From an uncultured Prochlorococcus sp. (GTDB taxonomy: Bacteria > Cyanobacteriota > Cyanobacteriia > PCC-6307 > Cyanobiaceae): a stretch of DNA of 55,742 bases. Made by a program: the position numbers and the translations under genes. The stretch spans positions 1 to 55,742 of the forward strand of contig CACNJU010000010.1 in the NCBI GenBank assembly GCA_902620895.1, in the 5' to 3' direction. The number at the start of each line of letters is the position of its first letter. The first letter of the stretch is position 1. The notes below the pieces were generated by a model that was not told the DNA's origin, searched no databases, and saw nothing but the letters and a program-made list of their open reading frames with translations. Positions 25,634 to 35,146 of the stretch are shown piece after piece.

Positions 25634-27130
25634 GTGACTTCATCTAAAAATCCCACTATTGAAAATAGCTACTTTGATGCAGTCTTAGTAGGAGCAGGGA
25701 TAATGAGTAGTACTTTAGCCCTCCTAATTTCAGAAGTTTTACCAGATAAAAAATTTCTTATTATAGAAAAATTAAATGCTCCAGGAAATGAAAGTACTGG
25801 CGCTTTTAATAATGCAGGTACAGGACATGCGGCTAATTGCGAATTAAACTATACCCCTTTAGATGAAAAAGGAAATCTAAAAATAGATAAAGCACTCTCA
25901 ATAAATCGTTCTTTTGAAACATCAATGTCTTTATGGGCCTCATTGTATGAAGCAGGGAAAATTGATATTAAGAAGTTTCTAAAATTTATTCCTCATATTA
26001 GCTTTGTGTCTGGTCAGGATAATATTTCTTTTTTAAAAAAAAGATTTCAGAAAATGACGGAAAATCCTGAATTTATCGATATGGAATTTTCTACATCTTT
26101 TGATGAAATTTCATCATGGGCTCCTTTAATAACAAAAGATAGAAATCCATCTACTCAAATTGGTGCTACCAGAATAGGTAGAGGAACTGATATTAATTTT
26201 GAGGCTTTAACTAAAGAGTATTTGTCATTAGTTTCTTTAAACAAAAATGTTGAAATTAGATACAAAACAGAATTAGTAGATTTACAGAAAATTGATAAAA
26301 AACAATGGGAACTAGAAATCAGTTCTGAAGGTAGAAAAACTTCAATTAGAACTGGCTACGTTTTTCTTGGTGCTGGTGGGAAAACAATTAATTATTTACA
26401 AAAATCAAAAATTCCAGAAGCAAAAAGTTATGGTGGATTTCCTGTTAGTGGGAAATGGCTTATTTGCGAGAAAAAAGAATTAACAGAAAAACATAACTCA
26501 AAAGTTTATGGTAAAGCTGATATTGGATCGCCACCAATGTCTGTGCCTCATTTAGACACCAGATGGATTGATAATAAAAAACTTCTTTTATATGGACCTT
26601 TTGCTGGATTTACAACGAAATTTCTAAAACAAAGTTCATACTTTGACTTATTTAGTTCAATTAAAAAGAATAATATTTTTTCTATGTTAGACGTTGGTTT
26701 CAAGAACAACGATTTAATTAATTACCTAATATCACAATCATTAAAGAACCATAACTCAAGAGTTGAGAATTTAAAGAATATGATGCCATCAGCTAATCCT
26801 TCTGATTGGTATTTAAAGAATGCTGGTCAAAGAGTCCAAATAATTAAAAAAACCGAAGGTGGTGGTTCTTTGAAATTTGGAACTGAGATTGTAAATTCAT
26901 CTGATGGATCTTTATCTGCTTTGTTGGGAGCCTCTCCAGGAGCAAGTACTGCGGTTTCAATTATGGTTGAGGTTCTAGAAAAATCTGTTTTATTTTTAAA
27001 TGATAAGCATAATCTTCAGAAAAAAATAAATGACTTAATTTATCCAGAAATATCAGTCTCTGAAAATTACAATACCTTCACAAAAGAAATTAAAAAAAGA
27101 AATAATTCCATTTTTGGTTTCCATCCATAA
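25634..27130 (+). CDS. mqo: malate:quinone oxidoreductase
   Basis: FAD-dependent peripheral membrane enzyme that oxidises malate to oxaloacetate and passes electrons to quinone. The FAD-binding start [18 protein letters not shown] is followed by [23 protein letters not shown], the family signature, and the C-terminal FAD region [18 protein letters not shown]. Length 498 aa. GTG start at 25634. With the cytochrome oxidase operon about 25 kb further on it belongs to respiratory metabolism. Confidence 0.94.
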   Translation: MTSSKNPTIENSYFDAVLVGAGIMSSTLALLISEVLPDKKFLIIEKLNAPGNESTGAFNNAGTGHAANCELNYTPLDEKGNLKIDKALSINRSFETSMSLWASLYEAGKIDIKKFLKFIPHISFVSGQDNISFLKKRFQKMTENPEFIDMEFSTSFDEISSWAPLITKDRNPSTQIGATRIGRGTDINFEALTKEYLSLVSLNKNVEIRYKTELVDLQKIDKKQWELEISSEGRKTSIRTGYVFLGAGGKTINYLQKSKIPEAKSYGGFPVSGKWLICEKKELTEKHNSKVYGKADIGSPPMSVPHLDTRWIDNKKLLLYGPFAGFTTKFLKQSSYFDLFSSIKKNNIFSMLDVGFKNNDLINYLISQSLKNHNSRVENLKNMMPSANPSDWYLKNAGQRVQIIKKTEGGGSLKFGTEIVNSSDGSLSALLGASPGASTAVSIMVEVLEKSVLFLNDKHNLQKKINDLIYPEISVSENYNTFTKEIKKRNNSIFGFHP

Positions 27131-27185
27131 TTCTAATTAGCTAATATTAATCAAGATGTAATAAGAGGAGAATTTTTCTTTCTAT

Positions 27186-28994
27186 ATGACTGATATATCG
27201 GTTTCAAAAATTAGAAATTTCTGCATAATCGCTCATATTGACCATGGTAAATCTACACTTGCAGATAGGTTGCTTCAAGATACTGGTACTGTGCAGCAAA
27301 GGGATATGCAAGAACAATTCTTGGATAGTATGGATCTTGAAAGAGAGAGAGGAATTACTATCAAGTTACAGGCCGCTAGGATGAAATATAAAGCTGACGA
27401 TTCCCAAGAATATGTTTTGAACTTAATAGATACTCCAGGTCATGTTGATTTCTCTTATGAGGTTAGTAGATCTCTTCAAGCTTGTGAAGGCGCTTTACTC
27501 GTGGTTGACGCAAGTCAAGGAGTAGAAGCTCAAACCTTAGCTAATGTTTATCTTGCCTTAGAAAATAATCTTGAAATAATTCCTGTTTTAAATAAAGTTG
27601 ATTTACCAGGTGCTGATGCTGAAAAAATAAAACAAGAAATAGAGGAAATTATTGGACTTGATACATCTAATGCAATAAATTGTTCAGCAAAAACTGGAGT
27701 TGGTATTAAAGATATTTTGGAAGCAATCGTAAGAAGAGTACCTCCTCCTCAAGATGAAATTAAACTACCTACAAAGGCACTGATTTTTGATTCTTATTAT
27801 GATCCTTACAGGGGAGTTATTGTTTATTTCAGGGTGATATCTGGGTCTCTTAATAAGAGAGAAAAAATATTATTAATGGCAAGTAAGAAAAATTATGAAC
27901 TAGATGAGATAGGTATAATGGCGCCTGATCAGCAGCAAGTTGATGAATTACATGCAGGAGAAGTTGGTTATTTAGCTGCTTCTATAAAATCAGTTGCTGA
28001 TGCGAGAGTGGGAGATACGATTACTCTTTTAAATTCACCTGCCAATGATCCTTTGCCTGGATATAAGACAGCAAATCCTATGGTTTTTTGTGGCTTATTC
28101 CCTACTGATGCTGATCAATTCCCAGATTTAAGAGTATCACTCGAAAAATTGCAATTATCTGATGCAGCTTTAAAATATGAGCCGGAAACCAGTAGCGCAA
28201 TGGGCTTCGGATTTAGGTGCGGATTTTTAGGACTTCTTCATATGGAGATTGTTCAAGAAAGATTAGAAAGAGAATATGACTTGGATCTAATCGTAACGGC
28301 ACCCTCAGTTATTTATAAAGTTAATTTAAATCAGCAGGAACATATTTTTATTGATAATCCTTCTACAATTCCTGATCCACAACTTAGAGAATCAATAGAA
28401 GAGCCTTATGTGAAAATGGAAATTTATGCTCCTAATGAATTTAATGGAACATTAATGGGTTTATGTCAGGAAAGAAGGGGAGTATTTATAGATATGAAAT
28501 ACATAACAACAGATCGAGTTACGTTGATTTATGAAATTCCATTAGCAGAAGTTGTTACAGATTTCTTTGATCAAATGAAAAGTAGAACCCAAGGTTATGC
28601 TTCAATGGAATATCATTTGATTGGCTATAGAAAAAATGACCTTGTTAGATTAGATGTTCTAATAAATTCAGAAAGAGCAGATCCATTAACTTCTATTGTC
28701 CATAAAGATAAGGCTTATGGAATTGGCAGAAGTTTAGTTGAGAAATTAAAAGAACTTATTCCAAAACAACAATTTAAAATACCTATACAGGCATCAATAG
28801 GTAGCAGAATTATTGCAAGTGAAAGCATAAGTGCTTTGCGAAAAGATGTTTTATCTAAATGTTATGGAGGGGATATTTCTAGGAAAAAGAAACTTTTAAA
28901 GAAACAAGCCAAAGGTAAAAAGAGGATGAAGGCAATGGGTAAAGTTGAAGTCCCTCAAGAAGCTTTTATGGCAGTTTTGAAATTAAACCAGTAA
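27186..28994 (+). CDS. lepA: elongation factor 4 (LepA)
   Basis: Ribosomal back-translocating or quality-control GTPase. The G1 loop is in [17 protein letters not shown]2 and G3 follow with [13 protein letters not shown] and [12 protein letters not shown], and NKVDLPGAD is the base-specificity motif. The EF4-specific C-terminal domain ends with [19 protein letters not shown] and the conserved [10 protein letters not shown]. Length 602 aa, normal. Preceded by AAGAGGAGAA, a good ribosome site around 27160-27170. Confidence 0.97.
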
Positions 28995-29070
28995 TTTCTT
29001 TAAATTCAAAATTTATAGCTATTTATTTTTAAAAGAATTGGGTATATTTCATTTATATCTGTAAAAATTT

Positions 29071-29916
29071 TTGGATATTAACTCATTGAATCGTGTCGGC
29101 GCAAATATCAGAAAAGCTGGATTTTTAATTGTACTTTTTTATCTTCTTGTTGTTTTAATAATGAAATTTTTAGAGGCCAATAATTTTTTTGGCTATTCAT
29201 TTTCAATGTTAAGCAATGATATCTTTGCCCCTCCTTCTCTTAATCATTTTTGTGGCACAGATAGATTAGGAAGAGATGTTTGCTTAAGAACTTTGCAAGG
29301 ATCATCATTAGCGATAGAAGTTGTATTCTTAGCTATTCTTTTTTCATTAAGTTTGGGTTTGCCATTGGGATTATTAAGTGGATATTTTGGTGGTTTTTTT
29401 GATAAATGCTTATCACTAATAATGGATACTATTTTTTCAATACCTGTAATTTTGCTTTCAGTTGTTGTGGCTTTTGTATTGGGTAAGGGTATCCTTAACG
29501 CGGCTTTGGCATTGTGTATTGTTTACTCTCCTCAGTATTTTAGATTAATCAGAAATCAGACAATATTGGTTAAATCCGAAACTTATGTGGAGGCAGCTCA
29601 AGTTGCAGGAGCTGATGTTAAAAAAATTATTTTTAAATATATTCTCCCAAATGTAATAACACCATTGCCTATTCTGCTTACCCTAAATGCTGCAGATGCT
29701 GTTTTGGTATTAGGAAGTTTAGGATTTTTAGGACTTGGCGTTCCTGCAGATGTCCCAGAGTGGGGAAGTGATTTAAATCTGGCTCTTGCCGCTTTACCTA
29801 CAGGTATCTGGTGGACGGCTTTGTTCCCAGGTTTGGCAATGTTTTTTTTAGTTTTAGGTCTTTCTTTTATAGGAGAGGACCTTGAAGAAATTTTTGATAG
29901 TCAAAATTCTGAATAA
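29071..29916 (+). CDS. DppC/OppC-type ABC transporter permease
   Basis: A 281-aa membrane permease of the peptide/nickel ABC family. About six hydrophobic segments are visible. The DppC-type periplasmic motif CGTDRLGRDVCLRTLQG and the EAA loop VEAAQVAGADVKKIIFKYIL are clear. No DppB, ATPase or binding-protein gene is next to it, so it is an orphan permease. TTG start at 29071 (MDINSLNRV). It converges with the tRNA methyltransferase gene after two bases. Substrate unknown. Confidence 0.88.
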   Translation: MDINSLNRVGANIRKAGFLIVLFYLLVVLIMKFLEANNFFGYSFSMLSNDIFAPPSLNHFCGTDRLGRDVCLRTLQGSSLAIEVVFLAILFSLSLGLPLGLLSGYFGGFFDKCLSLIMDTIFSIPVILLSVVVAFVLGKGILNAALALCIVYSPQYFRLIRNQTILVKSETYVEAAQVAGADVKKIIFKYILPNVITPLPILLTLNAADAVLVLGSLGFLGLGVPADVPEWGSDLNLALAALPTGIWWTALFPGLAMFFLVLGLSFIGEDLEEIFDSQNSE

Positions 29917-29918
29917 AT

Positions 29919-30590
29919 TTAGTTATCTGTAACAGGATCAAGTTCTCCTTGATCATTCAACTTTGGATATTCTTTAGCTGATTTTTTATGCAACGCAGCT
30001 AATTCTGGGTAACACCATTCAAAAAGTGTTTTTTGATATTCATCCATATTTAACCCTTCTCCATTAGCGGGCAATATACCTTTATTTTTTCTTTGGCGAA
30101 CAGCTTCAAATAATAATATAGAAGCAGCAACTGAAACATTCAGAGATTGCACCATACCTCTCATAGGTATAAAAATTGATTGATCAACCATTGATATAAG
30201 TTCATTACTTAGTCCCCATTTTTCTGCTCCTAAAACAAAACATGTATTTTGAGAATAATCAAAATTTCTATAATCTACTGATTCACTATTAAGAGTCGTT
30301 CCAAATAATTTAAAACCCTTATTCTTTAAATCAGATATTGCCGTAATAGTGTTTTCATGATTATTCAGTTTTACCCATTTTTGACTTCCTTGTGCAGTAC
30401 TATTAAAAGTCTTAACTGCATTCGTTTTGCTAATAAAATTTGCTTCGAAAACTCCTGCTGCATCACATGTCCTTAAAATCGCAGATAAATTATGTGGTTT
30501 ATTGACATCCTCAACTAAAACAGTCAAGTTTTTCATTCTGCAATCTAAAACACTTTTGATGCGTTCAAATCTTCTTGGCAAAATTGACAT
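29919..30590 (-). CDS. trmH: SpoU-family tRNA/rRNA 2'-O-methyltransferase (TrmH-like)
   Basis: A 223-aa SPOUT methyltransferase. The knot motifs are VEDVNKPHNLSAILRTCDAAG, FVLGAEKWGLSNELI and MRGMVQSLNVSVAASILLFEA. The N-terminal RRFERIKSVLDCR and the length match tRNA (Gm18) methyltransferase TrmH more than RlmB-type enzymes, but the exact target base is inferred. Cytosolic. Separated from the divergent 67-aa gene by about 95 bases. Confidence 0.87.
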   Translation of the reverse strand: MSILPRRFERIKSVLDCRMKNLTVLVEDVNKPHNLSAILRTCDAAGVFEANFISKTNAVKTFNSTAQGSQKWVKLNNHENTITAISDLKNKGFKLFGTTLNSESVDYRNFDYSQNTCFVLGAEKWGLSNELISMVDQSIFIPMRGMVQSLNVSVAASILLFEAVRQRKNKGILPANGEGLNMDEYQKTLFEWCYPELAALHKKSAKEYPKLNDQGELDPVTDN

Positions 30591-30630
30591 TTATAATTTT
30601 TTCACACTTTTAAATTATATTCAAAAAATA

Positions 30631-30662
30631 TTGATTACCTATTAAATCTCTTGGTTTATAAT
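30631..30662 (+). promoter_or_regulatory. promoter of the 67-aa gene
   Basis: A perfect TATAAT at 30657-30662 with TTGATT at 30631-30636, 20 bases apart (longer than optimal). The start would fall about 18 bases before the ATG at 30687. The divergent trmH gene begins just upstream. Confidence 0.5.
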
Positions 30663-30686
30663 ATTTTGGTAGTTTAAATTAACTCA

Positions 30687-30890
30687 ATGGCATACATAGA
30701 ATGGGACTATACAGTAATAAGAAGTATGGTAGAAAAACAAGGGTGGGATTTACCTGATCGTGAATCGGAAGAATGGAATAAATTTAACGATGAATTAGGA
30801 GAAAAAATGAGAGGTGTTGGACTTATTTTTGAAAAGTATTGTAAATTTACTCCTGACGTAGGAGAAGGAGTTCATCTTCTAGATGACTGA
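30687..30890 (+). CDS. small acidic protein of unknown function
   Basis: A 67-aa soluble, acidic protein not assigned to a named family: MAYIEWDYTVIRSMVEKQGW at the start, then a charged helix and KFTPDVGEGVHLLDD at the end. It is rich in tryptophan for its size. A clear promoter upstream and a hairpin 18 bases after the stop define it as a single-gene unit, which supports it being real. Function cannot be inferred. Confidence 0.7.
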   Translation: MAYIEWDYTVIRSMVEKQGWDLPDRESEEWNKFNDELGEKMRGVGLIFEKYCKFTPDVGEGVHLLDD

Positions 30891-30907
30891 TTGTAAATAA
30901 TTTTAAA

Positions 30908-30933
30908 CCATTGATGTATCCCTTAATCAATGG
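30908..30933 (+). terminator. hairpin after the 67-aa gene
   Basis: A perfect 8-bp stem CCATTGAT/ATCAATGG around a 10-base loop, 18 bases past the stop codon, followed by CTTATT. The T run is poor, so intrinsic termination is only plausible. Confidence 0.45.
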
Positions 30934-31068
30934 CTTATTAACTAATAAGATAATATAATTTCACTAAATTAGAACTGGTAATTATTAAGGCTTTATAAAG
31001 CTTGTACTCTAAAAAAAAATTTTTTATTCCACAAAAAAGTTATTTAATTTCTATATTTGAATAAAAAT

Positions 31069-31461
31069 ATGAAAAATAAATTAACCTTTTTATTTGATGG
31101 TGGTTGTCCACTTTGTTTAAGAGAAACAAATTTTCTTAAAAAAAGAGATACCTTAAATCAAATTGCATTTATAGATATTAATAGTAAGGATTATGATCAA
31201 AGTCTCTTTAAAGACATCTCATATCGAGACGCTATGTCAAACCTGCATGGGATTGTTGAAAATGGTGAAATTATTAGGGGACTAGATGTACTTGCATATT
31301 CTTATGAATTAGTTGGTTTAGGTTGGGTTTATTATCCCTTGAAGATTAAGCTCTTATCTCCACTATTGAGATTAGTTTACAGATATTGGGCAAAATATAG
31401 ACTTCAAATTACAGGTAGATCCGATATTGAAAAACTTTGTACCTCACAATGTGAACAATAA
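31069..31461 (+). CDS. DCC-family thiol-disulfide oxidoreductase-like protein (DUF393)
   Basis: A 130-aa thioredoxin-fold protein with the family signature FLFDGGCPLCLRETNFL (CxxC near residues 12-15). The C-terminal half carries aromatic helices (GLGWVYYPLKIKLLSPLL, VYRYWAKYR). Start chosen at the ATG 31069, since the in-frame TTG at 31057 adds only four residues and homology begins right after the ATG. First of four tightly packed plus-strand genes that end in a photolyase-like gene, an arrangement that hints at a redox or light-repair role. Confidence 0.85.
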   Translation: MKNKLTFLFDGGCPLCLRETNFLKKRDTLNQIAFIDINSKDYDQSLFKDISYRDAMSNLHGIVENGEIIRGLDVLAYSYELVGLGWVYYPLKIKLLSPLLRLVYRYWAKYRLQITGRSDIEKLCTSQCEQ

Positions 31462-31463
31462 AT

Positions 31464-31700
31464 ATGGAAAGTATCGATATAGACAGAATAATAGAAATGT
31501 GTTGGGAAGATAGAACACCTTTTGAAGCTATAGAGTATCAATTTGGTTTAAAAGAGGAAGATGCGATAAAAATCATGCGTCAAAATCTTAAACCCAAATC
31601 TTTCAAAGTCTGGAGAAAGAGAGTTTCGGGAAGAAATACAAAACATATGGCCCTTAAAGATTCAACTAGATTTAAATCTACTCATAAAAGAAAATTATAA
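31464..31700 (+). CDS. TIGR03643 family protein
   Basis: A 78-aa basic protein matching the TIGR03643 family as recalled: DIDRIIEMCWEDRTPFEAIE, FGLKEEDAIKIMRQNLKP, SFKVWRKRVSGRNTKH. Function unknown; the helix-turn-helix-like first half and basic tail would suit nucleic acid binding. Two bases separate it from the DCC gene and three from the DUF2256 gene. Genes of this family are often found next to photolyase-like genes, as here. Confidence 0.78.
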   Translation: MESIDIDRIIEMCWEDRTPFEAIEYQFGLKEEDAIKIMRQNLKPKSFKVWRKRVSGRNTKHMALKDSTRFKSTHKRKL

Positions 31701-31703
31701 ATT

Positions 31704-31835
31704 TTGAAAAATCTTTCTACTAAAACTTGTCCTGTTTGCAATAGGCCATTTGAGTGGCGTAAAAAATGGAAAAACTGTTGGGATGATGTTATCTACTGTT
31801 CAAAAAGATGCAGTAACAGGAAGTCGCAAAGATGA
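31704..31835 (+). CDS. DUF2256 zinc-finger-like microprotein
   Basis: A 43-aa gene easily missed because of its size. It reads TTG at 31704 to TGA at 31835. The product carries [15 protein letters not shown] and then [15 protein letters not shown], giving CxxC, a lone C, and CxxxC, the pattern of the DUF2256 family, and probably binds zinc. Its stop overlaps the ATG of the photolyase-like gene by four bases (ATGA), so translation of the two is coupled. Function unknown. Confidence 0.85.
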   Translation: MKNLSTKTCPVCNRPFEWRKKWKNCWDDVIYCSKRCSNRKSQR

Positions 31836-33322
31836 AACAATTATCAATTATTTTCCCGAATCAACTTTTTAGAGAAAGCCCAATCTTAAAAATAAATTGT
31901 GAAGTCTTGATTTTGGAAGACTCATTATTTTTTGGAAATGATAAATTTCATAAATTAATTAACCATAAAAATAAGTTAGTTTTTCATAGAGCATCTATGC
32001 TCGCTTATAAAAATTATTTAGAAATATCTGGCTTTAAAGTTTTATATATCGAAAACAAGAATAATGTTTCTACGGTTGATTATTTATCGGAATTTATTAA
32101 AAATAAATATCAGAAAATAAATCTTATTGACCCTCATGATTTTTTAATAATGAAGAGGATTAATAATTTTGTTGAAAGCAATAATTTAGATTTAAATATT
32201 TTGCCTTCTCCGATGTTTATGAGCAGTGAAGATTTAAAAGAGTTATTTGAATCAAATGCAAAAAAACCTCTTATGGGGAGGTTTTATGAAAATCAAAGAA
32301 AGAGCCAAAAGATATTAGTTAATTCGGATGATACACCTGAAGGTGGTAAATGGAGTTTCGATGAGATGAATAGAAAAAAATTACCCAAAAAAATAAGCAT
32401 ACCTGATACACCAAAATTAATAAAAAATAAATTTGTTATTCATGCCGAAAAGTCATTGGCCAATTTAGATATTGATTTTATTGGAGAAAGTAATAACTTT
32501 TTATATCCAACTAATTTTGATGAAGCAGATGAATGGTTACATGATTTTTTTAAACATAGATTTTTCTTGTTTGGAGATTATGAAGATGCTATTTCTAAAG
32601 AAAATTCATTTTTATGGCATAGCTTACTTTCTCCTCTTTTAAACAGTGGCTTATTAACTCCAGATGAAGTAGTAAATAAAGCATTACTTTATGCCAAAAA
32701 TTATAATGTTCCAATTAACTCTTTAGAGGGTTTTATTCGTCAAATTATTGGATGGAGAGAATTTATTTGTCTTGTCTATAAGAAGTATGGAACAAAAATG
32801 CGAAATAGTAATTTTTGGAATTTTGAAGATAAGCCAATTCCAAAATCTTTTTATCAGGGAAATACAGGAATTGAACCAGTAGACGTTGTTATAAAAAATA
32901 TTATTAAATTTGGTTATTGTCATCATATTGAGAGGCTAATGATAATTGGCAACTTTATGCTTCTATGTAGAATTCACCCCAACCAAGTTTATAAATGGTT
33001 TATGGAAATGTTTATTGATTCCTATGATTGGGTTATGGTCCCAAATGTTTACGGAATGAGTCAGTTTAGTGATGGAGGTATCTTTTCAACAAAGCCATAT
33101 ATATCAAGCTCTAATTATGTAAAAAAAATGTCAAATTTTAAAAGTGGCCCATGGTGTGAAATATGGGATGGCTTATTTTGGAAATTTATTAAAGATAATG
33201 AAAGCTTTTTTAGAAAGCAATATCGTCTGGCAATGTTAACGAGAAATCTCGATAAAATGTCAGAGGAAAAATTAAATAATCACTTAAAAACGGCCGATAA
33301 ATTTTTAAGAAATATTCAATAA
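31832..33322 (+). CDS. FeS-BCP-type cryptochrome/photolyase-related protein lacking the Fe-S loop
   Basis: A 496-aa protein of the bacterial cryptochrome/(6-4) photolyase family. An N-terminal Rossmann-like antenna domain (residues 1-130, [11 protein letters not shown]) precedes the FAD domain with [30 protein letters not shown] (361-378) and [21 protein letters not shown]. Where the family normally has YCxxC and a downstream ACPFNxLYWDF with cluster cysteines, this protein reads [20 protein letters not shown] (431-450): the CxxC and about a dozen residues are gone and only C442 remains. The FAD region looks intact, so light-driven DNA repair without a cluster is plausible. Confidence 0.85.
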   Translation: MKQLSIIFPNQLFRESPILKINCEVLILEDSLFFGNDKFHKLINHKNKLVFHRASMLAYKNYLEISGFKVLYIENKNNVSTVDYLSEFIKNKYQKINLIDPHDFLIMKRINNFVESNNLDLNILPSPMFMSSEDLKELFESNAKKPLMGRFYENQRKSQKILVNSDDTPEGGKWSFDEMNRKKLPKKISIPDTPKLIKNKFVIHAEKSLANLDIDFIGESNNFLYPTNFDEADEWLHDFFKHRFFLFGDYEDAISKENSFLWHSLLSPLLNSGLLTPDEVVNKALLYAKNYNVPINSLEGFIRQIIGWREFICLVYKKYGTKMRNSNFWNFEDKPIPKSFYQGNTGIEPVDVVIKNIIKFGYCHHIERLMIIGNFMLLCRIHPNQVYKWFMEMFIDSYDWVMVPNVYGMSQFSDGGIFSTKPYISSSNYVKKMSNFKSGPWCEIWDGLFWKFIKDNESFFRKQYRLAMLTRNLDKMSEEKLNNHLKTADKFLRNIQ

Positions 33323-33427
33323 ATTAAGAGTAATAAACTACAGTTGTCTATGAAAAATTAAAAGAATATTATGTTACGACGAAATATTTGGTATTGATGT
33401 TAACTTAAAAAATATAACATTTTTCCA

Positions 33428-33607
33428 ATGGAAATTGGAACACTTTTTTTAAAAAGTAATTCGACGGGAATCATCACTTTTTCTGAATTAGATTGGATAA
33501 CTACCCATCAATCTAATTTCACAAGGTTGGAAGAATCCATAGCAATTAAATTAGGCAGAATGCTTGATGCAGGTTCTATTAATATTGGTTGCCGTTTGAA
33601 ATCCTGA
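33428..33607 (+). CDS. 59-aa small protein of unknown function
   Basis: A short frame from ATG 33428 to TGA 33607. The product reads MEIGTLFLKSNSTGIITFSE, continues through LDWITTHQ and LEESIAIKLGRMLDAGSINI, and ends GCRLKS. The amphipathic middle and the LGRMLDAG end look like a folded protein rather than noise, and I believe similar short cyanobacterial proteins exist, but this was not searched. It lies in the gap between the photolyase-like gene and rsmB. Function cannot be given. Confidence 0.62.
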   Translation: MEIGTLFLKSNSTGIITFSELDWITTHQSNFTRLEESIAIKLGRMLDAGSINIGCRLKS

Positions 33608-33626
33608 TTAAATAATTATTTTACTA

Positions 33627-33770
33627 ATGAAGTATCAATAAGAGAAAAAAATATTTTTTCGGGAAAGAATCCATTCTTTAAATATCTTTCTTTTTTTAGG
33701 ATTTAATCTGTCACTTATTTCTATCTTAGGTTTTATTTGGTTTAATTCTGCATTTGAAAAAGTAGTTTAA
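33627..33770 (+). pseudogene. possible broken 47-codon membrane microprotein
   Basis: Starting at ATG 33627 the frame is MKYQ, then TAA at 33639-33641, then an open run of 42 codons to TAA at 33768 that reads EKKIFFRERIHSLNIFLFLG and continues FNLSLISILGFIWFNSAFEK. The second part has one convincing membrane segment with charged ends. The stop differs from CAA by one base, so this could be a decayed gene. Alternatively translation starts at a rare codon after the stop, or the region is only AT-rich non-coding DNA. Confidence 0.3.
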
Positions 33771-33820
33771 ATTTTTAAATTTTTTGTATATTAAAGTTAT
33801 ATTTAAAAATAAATTATATT

Positions 33821-35137
33821 TTGAGCATAGGATATTTACAAAGAAAGGCAGCTTGGGAAATTTTATTAAAAGTTAGTTCTGGGGATTTTTCTGATCATGC
33901 TCTTGAAAAGGTTTTAAAAAATTATCAATTTAATCCTCTTGATATAGCTTTTATTACGGAATTATCTTTTGGATGCATAAGGTATAGAAAATTTCTTGAC
34001 CTTTGGACGGACCATACATCAAAAATTGCTCATAAAAAGCAGCCTCCAAAGTTAAGATGGCTTCTGCATATAGGTTTATATCAACTATTGAAAATGGATA
34101 GAATTCCATTTCCTGCGGCTATTTCTACCACTGTAGAAGTAGCTAAAAAAACAGATTTAAATGGTTTAGCGGGAACTGTAAATGCGATATTGAGGAATGC
34201 ATCAAGAAAATTAGAACAAAAAATTTTTCCGGAATTATCTTCTGATAGAAAAGAAAGAATTTCATATCTTGAATCATTTCCATTGTGGCTTGTGAATGAT
34301 CTTTATAAATGGTTCGGCAATAGTGAAGGTGAAAATATCATTAAGGCATTTAATAAAAAACCATCAATTGATTTGAGAATTAACCAATTAAAAACTAATT
34401 TAGATAAATTTTTGAAAGTACTTCATGAAAATAAAATTGATGCTGAAATTATTAAAGATTTACATAATGGAATTACTTTAAAATCTAATCCAAGATCAAT
34501 ACAAAATTTACCAGGATATAGTGATGGACTTTGGACAATTCAAGATAGATCTTCTCAGTGGATAGCACCTCTCTTAAATCCAAAAGAAGGGGAGAAGATT
34601 TTAGATGCTTGTGCAGCTCCAGGAAGTAAGTCTACCCACCTGGCAGAATTAACAAATGATAGTGCTGAAATTATTGCCGTAGATAGATCAGCAAAAAGAT
34701 TGAAAATTCTGCAATCAAATTTAGAAAGATTAAATTTGAAATCTGTTAATACCCTCAAGGCTGATGCTACGAGTTTGGTTGAATTAAATCCTAAGTTTTT
34801 ATCTTATTTTGATAAGATTTTATTAGATGCTCCATGTTCAGGCATTGGAACTCTTTCCAGGAATCCAGATTCTAGATGGTCCTTAAGTAAAGAAAAAATA
34901 AAATCTTTAACTTTATTACAGGAAAAACTTTTGGAGAGTATTTTTCCTCTTTTGAAAAAAGATGGCACTTTAGTTTATTCAACTTGTACTATTTGTCCCG
35001 ATGAAAATAATCTATTAATTGAACGATTTATTGAAAAAAACAAAACTTTAAAATTGGTTAGCCAAAAGCAAATTTTACCTAGCTTGGATTATCCTGGTGA
35101 TGGATTTTATTCTGCAATAATTTCTTATAAATTTTAA
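33821..35137 (+). CDS. rsmB: 16S rRNA m5C methyltransferase RsmB (Sun)
   Basis: Methylates cytosine 967 of 16S rRNA. An N-terminal NusB-like RNA-binding domain (residues 1-140, RKAAWEILLKVSSGDFSDHA) is followed by the SAM domain with LDACAAPGSKSTHLAEL and the two catalytic cysteine motifs, DAPCSGIGTLSRNPD and VYSTCTICPDENN. Length 438 aa. TTG start at 33821. It converges with the PBP gene after nine bases. Confidence 0.94.
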   Translation: MSIGYLQRKAAWEILLKVSSGDFSDHALEKVLKNYQFNPLDIAFITELSFGCIRYRKFLDLWTDHTSKIAHKKQPPKLRWLLHIGLYQLLKMDRIPFPAAISTTVEVAKKTDLNGLAGTVNAILRNASRKLEQKIFPELSSDRKERISYLESFPLWLVNDLYKWFGNSEGENIIKAFNKKPSIDLRINQLKTNLDKFLKVLHENKIDAEIIKDLHNGITLKSNPRSIQNLPGYSDGLWTIQDRSSQWIAPLLNPKEGEKILDACAAPGSKSTHLAELTNDSAEIIAVDRSAKRLKILQSNLERLNLKSVNTLKADATSLVELNPKFLSYFDKILLDAPCSGIGTLSRNPDSRWSLSKEKIKSLTLLQEKLLESIFPLLKKDGTLVYSTCTICPDENNLLIERFIEKNKTLKLVSQKQILPSLDYPGDGFYSAIISYKF

Positions 35138-35146
35138 AAATATAAT

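Noticed and set aside
30987..31003. Palindrome GCTTTATAAAGC and A9T6 run upstream of the DCC gene as an operator
   Set aside because: AT-rich palindromes of this size are expected by chance here, and no regulator or repeat copy supports it.
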